Assembly: GCF_963576675.1 (NCBI RefSeq)
Contig: NC_088916.1
Coordinates: forward strand, 49,663,001-49,727,000
From: Euphorbia lathyris
Taxonomy: Eukaryota > Streptophyta > Magnoliopsida > Malpighiales > Euphorbiaceae
Length of the DNA: 64,000 bases
Direction of reading: 5' to 3'
The notes under the pieces were generated by a model. That model did not search any database. It worked only from the letters and a program-made list of their open reading frames with translations, and had not been told where the DNA came from. This document shows positions 57,001 to 64,000 of this stretch, piece by piece. Position numbers and translations under genes: made by a program. Position 1 is the stretch's first letter, and each line of letters opens with the position of its first letter.

Positions 57001-57812
57001 AAATTTATTTATAGGACCAACACCCTTCTAATAATAATCTTATATTTTTTTTTAAGTATTTTAGAATTTTTTGATTTTGTGCGTATATTATAAAAAGAAG
57101 TATCTGTTAACAATATATATACTTTAGGTAAAGGCTATACGTTCGATTTTCTTTTAAGTAGTCCAAAGCATAAAATATAATATAATATATTTATATATTT
57201 CATTTATATATTTTATTTTTATTTTTAGCTACTATTTGTTTATTCTTGTAGTTACCGAGAGAAAATAAAAATAACAACAATAATAATAATAATAATAATG
57301 GTTAGAGAATGAAGCAAAGAGAAGAGAAGGCATGTGAAGATTTCCACAAAGATCCCAACATCCATATATTGTTGTATTAAAATGAAGCTTGTCCTATTAA
57401 CTTAGGGCATACATCTTTTACTACAAAAGCCTATGAACTGTATTAATTTCCCCAGACAGCCATTTAATATTTACAAATAATGATCAAAATCATGTTTATT
57501 ATACCTTTTTATTTTAGTAATGCAACAGAGCCACGTCGATTACAAAATCAGCACATGTTCTATCTATCAATTTCTTTTTAATTTCCTTTTCAAATAATAA
57601 TAAATTTATATGAAATGTTCACACCAAACGTAGATATGGCTTGCTAGGCGCTACCCAATTATCAGAAAGATAAAAATAAAATAAAATGTATAAACAATTA
57701 GAAATATCATAGAATGATTGTTAATTAATTTAATAGTGAATATTGAATTTGTGGAAAAAGATATCATGTCGGATTTTTATAAATATAAAGGGATCAAGAA
57801 CTTTATAATTAT
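57001..57812. other. AT-rich intergenic DNA
   Basis: No gene is visible. It includes an (AAT)n run at 57275-57300. Confidence 0.65.
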
Positions 57813-57860
57813 AACTAAACCATGAGAATCCAAAAAAAAAAAAAAAAAAACTAAACCATG
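57813..57860. repeat. A-tract bracketed by a 12-bp direct repeat
   Basis: AACTAAACCATG occurs at 57813-57824 and again at 57849-57860. Between them are AGAATCC and about 17 A's. The pattern is that of a minimal target-primed insertion with its own target duplication. The second copy lies at the start of LINE-like coding sequence. Confidence 0.7.
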
Positions 57861-58720
57861 GATATCAATTTACATGGATCAGACATCGTCGAAAACCTAA
57901 TGAAGTTCAAGAAAAACTTGACTGTGTCTTTGTTAGTAATCAGTAGCTGAGTTGATTTCCTATTGGATCATCTTTCAATACGTTAGCGCCATTATCTGAC
58001 CATAGTCCTATTCTCCTTCAGACAACTTCTGAGATACAATCACACCCCAGCAAAAGGTTTATGTTTGAAAATAAATGGATGAGGGAACCAGCTTTGGTAT
58101 CCATTGTGAGTAACGGCTGGACGATGTCTGTCAGATCTCCTCTCTTGGATCGGTTGGCTGAAATGGCTGGTATCCTGAACACTTGGGGTAGAGAGCTTTT
58201 AAAGGCCGAGAGAGGTGAGATAAGAGAGTACTCGGCCCGTTTGGAACAATTACGGATGGGGGATTCTATTCTGAATGCGGAAGAGTTTGAATTGACTAGA
58301 CAAAAATTGGTTGAACGACTTGTGCAACATGAGGATCATTGGAAACAACGTGCTAAGTTACTATGGCTCACGGAAGGGGATTCAAATACTAAACTCTTTC
58401 ATGCGGTTGCTAACGGAAGACGAAAACGAAACAGGATTCGGCGCTTGCAGAAAGCTGATGGTACATGGGTTTCTGCTAAGAATGAATTATGCTCAATGGC
58501 ACAAGATTACTTCAGCGAGTTGTTTGCAGGAAGTTTAAGTAACCATCAGGAGATATCTGATCTAATTACACCTAAAGTCACAGTTGCCCAAAATGATCAG
58601 CTTCTGACTCCGTTTACCATTGATGAATTTCGCAGTGCTTTATTCGAGATGCATCCTGATAAGGCCCCTGGCACTGACGGCTTTAATTCGGCAGAAATTT
58701 TGGCCGGTTTTAGGTCATGA
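57855..58720 (+). pseudogene. LINE endonuclease C-terminus and ORF2 linker
   Basis: From about 57861 the frame reads GYQFTWIRHRRKPNEVQEKLD. After two stops it continues with PLSDHSPILL, which contains the SDH motif of the APE-type endonuclease that nicks target DNA. The open frame 58061-58720 (219 codons) is the linker before RT, with KQRAKLLWLTEGDSNTKLFH and HPDKAPGTDGFN at its end. A small deletion after GFN shifts the frame into RT. Confidence 0.85.
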
Positions 58721-60014
58721 TATTTTTCAGGCTGGATGTAATTGGTTGGAGCAAGGTACATTTCCTAAAGGCATAAATGATACTATAATCACTCTTATAC
58801 CAAAATGTGAGGAACTAACAACTATGCGTGATCTTAGACCCATTGCACTTTGTAATGTTGTCGATAAAATTATCGCTAAAGTGTTAGCGAATCGGTTGAA
58901 ACCTTTACTTCCTGCACTTATCTCTGAAAATCAATCAGCATTTATTAAGGGTCGATCCATTTATGATAATGTTCTCATAGCTTTTGAAGTGATCCATAGT
59001 ATGAAGCGGAATAGTTGTCGCAAAAAAGGTGCAGTTGCGTTGAAAATTGATATTAGCAAAGCCTATGATCGGGTAGACTGGAATTACTTGTTTGCTATCA
59101 TGGCTAAATTAGGATTTTCTGATCGTTGGTTGAAGTTGATCAAGATGTGTGTCACATCTATACAGTACTTAGTAAAAGTGAATGATCAACTTGTTGGCTT
59201 GTTCTCTCCTGAGAGAGGTCTCAGACAGGGGGACCCCTTATCTCCCTACTTGTTCTTATTCTGTGTGGAGGGCATGTCTGCCTTGTTGTCTAATGCAGAA
59301 CATAAAGGCAGATTACATGGGGTCAGGGTATGTCGTAGGGCCCCATCGATATCTCATTTATTATTTGCAGATGACGCCTTTTTGTTTTTTCAGGCTAATA
59401 TTGATGAAACCAGGGAAGTGAAGAGGCTGTTGTCTGTGTATGAGCTTGCTTCAGGGCAGGCGATCAATTTTGCGAAATCTAGAGTCCTTTGTAGCAGCAA
59501 CGTTGCCCCTATCTTTACTGATGCCATCTCTCATATTATTGGGGTATTCCTCCCAATCAACACTGGTCGCTATTTGGGGTTACCCTCACTTGTTGGGAGA
59601 AAGAAAAAGGCTATCTTTGCCCACTTCAAAGCTAGATTGTGGCAGAAATTACAAACTTGGCGAAGTAGACCTATTTCTAAAGTAGGAAGGGCAATTTTCA
59701 TCCGTGCAGTGGGTCAGGCTATACCGGTATATTTTATGAGCGTTTTTATACTTCCAACTTCCACTGCAGATGAGCTTCAAAAAATGTTGAATTCTTTTTG
59801 GTGGGGTAATAAAAAGGATGGGTCTCGGGGGATTAATTGGATGGCATGGGATAAATTGTGTGTTCAAAAGGATGATGGAGGATTGTGTTTTCGTGATTTC
59901 ACGGCTTTTAACTTAGCAATGTTAGGTAAACAAGGATGGCATTTGATGCCATCCCCAAATTCTCTTGTTAGTAGAATTTTCAAAGCCAAATACTACCCAG
60001 AGGGGAATTCTTGA
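58690..60014 (+). pseudogene. LINE reverse transcriptase
   Basis: The 464-codon frame (58620-60014) is genuine from about residue 25, FWPVLGHDIF. RT motifs: DLRPIALCNVVDKIIAKVLANRL, KIDISKAYDRVDW (D144), GLRQGDPLSPYLF and the catalytic FADDA (249-253), then GRYLGLPSLVGRKK. It is the same type as the LINE at 30027-32623 but clearly diverged. The frame ends at 60014 where a T-run (60008-60009) seems one base short. Confidence 0.9.
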
Positions 60015-60851
60015 GTGCTCGGTTGGGTCACTCACCTAGTTATATTTGGCGGAGTATCTGGAGCTCCCAATTATTGCTTGAGCAAGGAGTTCGTTGGAAG
60101 ATTGGGAATGGTCAAAAATTCGTGTTTGGCATGATCCTTGGCTTCGTGGGGAGGGTCTAAAGAAAATTACATCTCCCATTATTGCGGGTTTGGAAGGATT
60201 AAAGGTGGCTGACTTGATTATCCTCAATTCATCTAATTGGGATGTTGAATTGCTTCATGAACTGTTTTCTCCAAAAGATGTACATGCAATCGGACGGACA
60301 CCAGTAAGGGTTTCAAGACGGCTCGATTCACTCATTTGGCATGGTTCTAAAGATGGCTGTTATTCTGTGAAAAGTGCCTACCGATTAGCTAAGGAGGGGT
60401 TGGAGGATAACACGGAATTACATATCACTGGGTATTGGAACCTCACTTGGAAAGCAAATGTCCCTTACAAAGTCTGGTACTTCTACTGGCGCCTTATTCG
60501 TGACTGTTTACCTAATAGAGTTCGTTTGAGAGTAAAAGGTGTTGATGTATGTGAATCTTGTGTCATGTGCTCTGAGGATATTGAGGATGCCTGGCATTTA
60601 TTTGTTCTATGTCCGAAGCTGCAAGATGTTTGGGAAGAGGCGGGACTGCTACATTTTTATCACTGCATTAGCTGCTGTTGCAGAAAATTTTTCTGCATTT
60701 TTCTTTGTTGTGTGCAGGTCCGGAGGTAGGATACAGGTCGAGAAATTTATGGTTACTCTTTGGAGTTGGTGGCATGCCAGAAATACATTTATATGGCGTC
60801 AGGTATCCACGACACCTGCTGAAATCGTGCATGGCGGGATGCGTTGCCAAG
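60015..60851 (+). pseudogene. LINE zinc-binding region (frameshifted)
   Basis: The main frame 60094-60729 has VWHDPWLRGEG, GCYSVKSAYRLA, then WKANVPYKVWYFYWRLIRDCLPNRVRL and CVMCSEDIEDAWHLFVLCP, the zf-RVT domain. An A5 run (60114-60118) and a T5 run near 60655 mark further frame changes. The 60539-60874 frame carries the following WSWWHARNTFIW. The solo LTR interrupts the ORF right after 60851. Confidence 0.85.
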
Positions 60852-62324
60852 TGTTATCTTGCATTTTCATATAGTTTTTAATATATTTTAATTATATTAG
60901 TCATACATTTTAAGATAGTTTTTAATATTTTATAACTGTTTTATGTTTAGTTTTTTTGTTTTAAGAAATAATGCTTGTTCCATATGTTTTTAGGTACTAT
61001 TTGAGGCAAAAAGGCAATTATTGAATCATTATTGAAGTAAATAAAGTTGCCTAGTCAGAACTTCTTCTAGTTGGTGACTTTGTAGCAGTTCAAGAATGAA
61101 GAAACCATTATTCTTTAAATAAGTCTTCATTGTCATAAATTCATCAATAACCATCCAAGGAATGTTATGACTATTTGAAGAGTCTTTGAATGCTCAAAGA
61201 GGAGTTACGCTACTTAATGCTCCCTTAACCTTCTCTTTAATTGCATTAAAGTTAAGAAGTTGCAAAGAAGAATTCAATCCTCCATTAATCTTCTCTTTAA
61301 TAACATTAAAGTTGGAAGTTACAAGGAATGCATGAAGGCATGTGCAACTATAAATACCTAATTTGGGAAGAATGAAAGGAGACCTGGAACAAACATGGAA
61401 CAGACCTCACCACCTCTTTTTAGCTCTCCCTTTTAGACTTTTTGTAGTTTTCTTTTTGTTCATTTCCTTTCTCCCTTTGTAACCGATTCTAGTTTCTATT
61501 TCAAAGTTTATTCTCTCTTCATCTTTTCTTTTCTTCTCTTTATAATTATGTTTTCTAAGTTGTTTTCTATTAAATTTTTTATTTTCTTTCCATCTGCCAT
61601 GAACTAACTCCTCCATAGCTAGAGTTATGGCAGATCCTAATCGAAGTAGATGATTTACTTTCAATCCTATTTCAGGTTCATGATTTATTAATTAGAGAAT
61701 TAAACTATGGAGCTTAATTTCCTAGTTAGATATTTGGCCAATATTTAGCTAAATTACAATTAATGATTTTGGTTGACCGATACTAAGATAATTAATGGAA
61801 CTACATAGTTTAGACATGTGTCTATGCGGTGCGGTTTTCGGGGTTTAGTTTCACGACATAACTTTGAGGTTATTTCAGAGAACTTAATGCTTTCATTATA
61901 CTTTTATTCTTGACTGAACCAAAGCTAGGCTAATTGTATGTGAAATAGGATTAATCTTGACTGGACCAAAGCTAGGTAAATTACTTTAGGAAATAATCAC
62001 AGTCTCTAGATTAAAACTTAAGAACTTGGATAGGATTATAGTTGATTATATATATTAGGTTAGGTGAAGTTTTGCTCTAGTGATTCACATCATATCTAAA
62101 CTCATTCTATTTCCTTACTTGTTTACTTTATTTAGTTGTTTTAAATTCATTAATTTCGTATCACAACCAATTCAAGTTTCGATTACTTAGATAATAGAAA
62201 TTCACAAAAATCAATAGCTATAAACACAATCCTCGTGGGAACGATACTCTACTTATCCTTTATTACTTGATCACGATGGGGTGCACTTGCCCTTAGTTTT
62301 GCACGATACACATTTCGAGCATCA
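60852..62324 (+). mobile_element. 1473-bp solo LTR inside the LINE
   Basis: It starts TGTTATCTTG and ends GAGCATCA, flanked by the duplication CCAAG (60847-60851 and 62325-62329). Removing it with one CCAAG copy makes the LINE sequence continuous before RNase H. A TATA box CTATAAATA is at 61348-61356. The last 100 bp carry CTCGTGGGAACGATACTC and GTGCACTTGC words, like the gypsy LTRs elsewhere in this window. The lineage is probably gypsy. Confidence 0.85.
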
Positions 62325-62329
62325 CCAAG

Positions 62330-62895
62330 CGGACTGGCAGCAGGCACAAGCCTTGAAACTCGGAACTCGACAACCTCAATCTGCCTCCCTGTGTGATTCG
62401 CTTTGGCACAGACCACCGTTGGGGACATTCTCATGCTGCTCGGATATGGCACTCTTCTCAGCGACTAATCGGACAGGTATGGGGGCTGTTCTAAGGGATT
62501 CAATAGGGCGGTTCATCCTTGGCAGAACAAACACAGTGGATTACCTTATGGATGTCAGGGAGGGAGAGGCTTTTGCACTCTTACAGGCGATCAAATGGAT
62601 TAGGGAGCTGGGCTATCAGAACGTTACGCTGGAGATTGATTCCAAAGTGACCAGTATTGCTATTAGGTCTACTGCAATTGACAACTCTGAGTTCGGTGAT
62701 ATTATTACGGAGTGTAAGAGCCTTCTTGAAGATAATAACGGATTCTCTGTCCGTTTTATTAGGAGACAAGCAAATAGCGTGGCCCATGCTTTGGCTAGGT
62801 CCGCTTCTCATAATGCGAGTCTGACTCTTTATGATGTTATTCCAAGTTTTATTTCGTTCTCTATGTTGAACTATTGTTGTTCTTTGGCTCATTAA
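62330..62895 (+). pseudogene. LINE RNase H domain (after the solo LTR)
   Basis: From about 62465 the frame shows TGMGAVLRDSIGRF, EGEAFALLQAIKW (Glu), LEIDSKVTSIAI (Asp) and RRQANSVAHALARSASH, the RNase H of LINE ORF2. The first Asp region, normally DGA before GMG, reads SATN and is not conserved. The stop at 62893-62895 is followed by the A-tail. The apparent start at 62281 lies in the LTR and is not meaningful. Confidence 0.85.
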
Positions 62896-62917
62896 TGAAA
62901 CTCCTTTTCAAAAAAAA

Positions 62918-64000
62918 ATTGTATTTTATATAATAGTTTTTTTTGTTAATAAATAAGAAAACACAAAAGATTATAAATGTGATTAATTTCTGATTAGTTG
63001 ATATAATGTTTTTTTTTTTTACTATCTTGCTTATAGTTAAATAATAATAATAATAATAAAAGAAAAGAGGGATCGAATAGAAATATGTTGGTTGGTTGGA
63101 TTGGGTGATAAGGGTCCCAAAAGAGAAGAGGGAGGACAAAAGACCTAATCTTTTAAGGCACAATATTCTTTATGATTGGGTTGGGTTGGGGGTGCCTCTA
63201 CAACAAACAATTCATCCAATCTTTTTTTTTATATATTATCTTATAAGTTTGATTGGGGGTACCTTTTTCTTTCTTTTTCTTTTCAATTGCTCTCTGGCTA
63301 AGTAAAGATAATTTTTTAATTATTTATATGCTTAGGATAATAATAAAAATATATATCTATTTTTATATATACTACAAAAATATTGTAGAATCTCTATGTG
63401 AGATTCAAGATTGTGTGAATCTTGTGTATGAACAAGATCAAACAACTAAAATATCTTTTAAAAAAAACATAGGCGTTCATGTCTTGGTAAGTTGATTTCC
63501 AAAAGTGTTTGCTTTTCTTTTAAAATGAGTTCTTTTTTCTATCCTAAGGAGCTTCTAGTGAATATTAAAGTTATTTTCAAAAATTGGAGCATTTAGTGAT
63601 TTTTTTATTTATTTTGGATTTAGTGTCCTTTTGTTTTTTATTTGTTTTCATTTTTCGAATTATTATGTACCTTTTAATTCTAAACAAGAGATAAAAATCG
63701 TTTAGTAAAATTTTGAAACAACTACTTTTAGCAGAATATGACACTAACACCATGATACATATTAATGACGAACGAGTTAATTTAATCTTAAATCAACAAA
63801 AAGGTTTCTTCTCTAGCTAAACTAGAAAGAGTGAATCCCAATATTCACGAGCTAAACTCGTAGGAATTGTAAAATCCCTCATTGTTAAAGGGGTGAACCT
63901 TAACAAAAGCTCACAAAGAGAAAGATAATATTTGATTGATAAAAATTTAAACATTACAAATGAAAGAAATGAATTTATATCATCTCAAACCCTAATGAAC
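62918..64000. other. AT-rich intergenic DNA
   Basis: No gene is recognised. There is an (AAT)n run at 63042-63058. Small ORFs (62861-63163 minus, 63096-63305 plus, 63253-63495 plus) have low-complexity composition. Confidence 0.65.

Larger units (their letters stand above)
57851..62917 (+). mobile_element. L1-like LINE, 5'-truncated and split by a solo LTR
   Basis: A plus-strand LINE that starts near the end of the endonuclease and runs through RT, zf-RVT and RNase H to an A9 tail (62909-62917). It is interrupted at 60852-62324 by a solo LTR. At least four frame changes are present. No target-site duplication was identified. Confidence 0.88.

Overview
This is a stretch of an AT-rich flowering-plant nuclear genome, probably a eudicot. 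The evidence is one intact HECATE-type bHLH gene, introns with GT-AG borders, and plant-specific transposon lineages (Athila and Tat gypsy, several copia types, L1-like LINEs, CACTA, Mutator-like elements). The species cannot be named from the sequence. Only one host gene is clearly supported (34637-35299). Almost everything else recognisable is a transposable element, many nested in one another with readable target-site duplications (TSDs).

Layout. 1-4765: AT-rich intergenic DNA with microsatellites and a 579-bp Mutator-like MITE (2795-3373, 9-bp TSD). 4766-12120: a defective Tat-lineage gypsy element (TSD ATAAT) with a normal right LTR; its left end is an inverted U5 fused to a protease fragment and a short U5 stub. 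12599-26194: a 13.6-kb minus-strand Athila-lineage element (TSD ATGAA, two 1405-bp LTRs) with gag, protease, RT, RNase H and integrase broken by single-base shifts, plus two homologous extra ORFs after integrase. 26527-28080: the 3' end of a second Athila-like element. 28705-29868: a fold-back Mutator-like element. 30027-32623: a 5'-truncated LINE with its TSD. 34637-35299: the bHLH gene. 37360-41180: an old Athila-like LTR that received a copia solo LTR (38364-39687) and a LINE tail (40246-41060). 42050-43559 and 56098-56500: an LTR-like repeat split by a 12.5-kb CACTA transposon (43560-56097, TSD TTC).

The CACTA element carries a fragment of a WD40-like host gene whose intron holds a 264-bp solo LTR, a TnpA-like (Ptta/En-Spm) gene, and a young 5.3-kb copia element (46776-52035, TSD GAGTC). 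From 56510 onward come a MITE and a second LINE (57851-62917) that is split by a 1473-bp solo LTR (60852-62324, TSD CCAAG).

How it fits together: none of the autonomous-type elements is intact. Several frame breaks are single-base changes in A/T runs, which could be real decay or uncorrected homopolymer errors in the assembly. No CRISPR array, tRNA or rRNA gene was seen. The best candidates for something new are the two-U5-ended Tat insertion, the 24-unit palindromic repeat inside it, the duplicated accessory ORF of the Athila element, and the CACTA-captured WD40 fragment.
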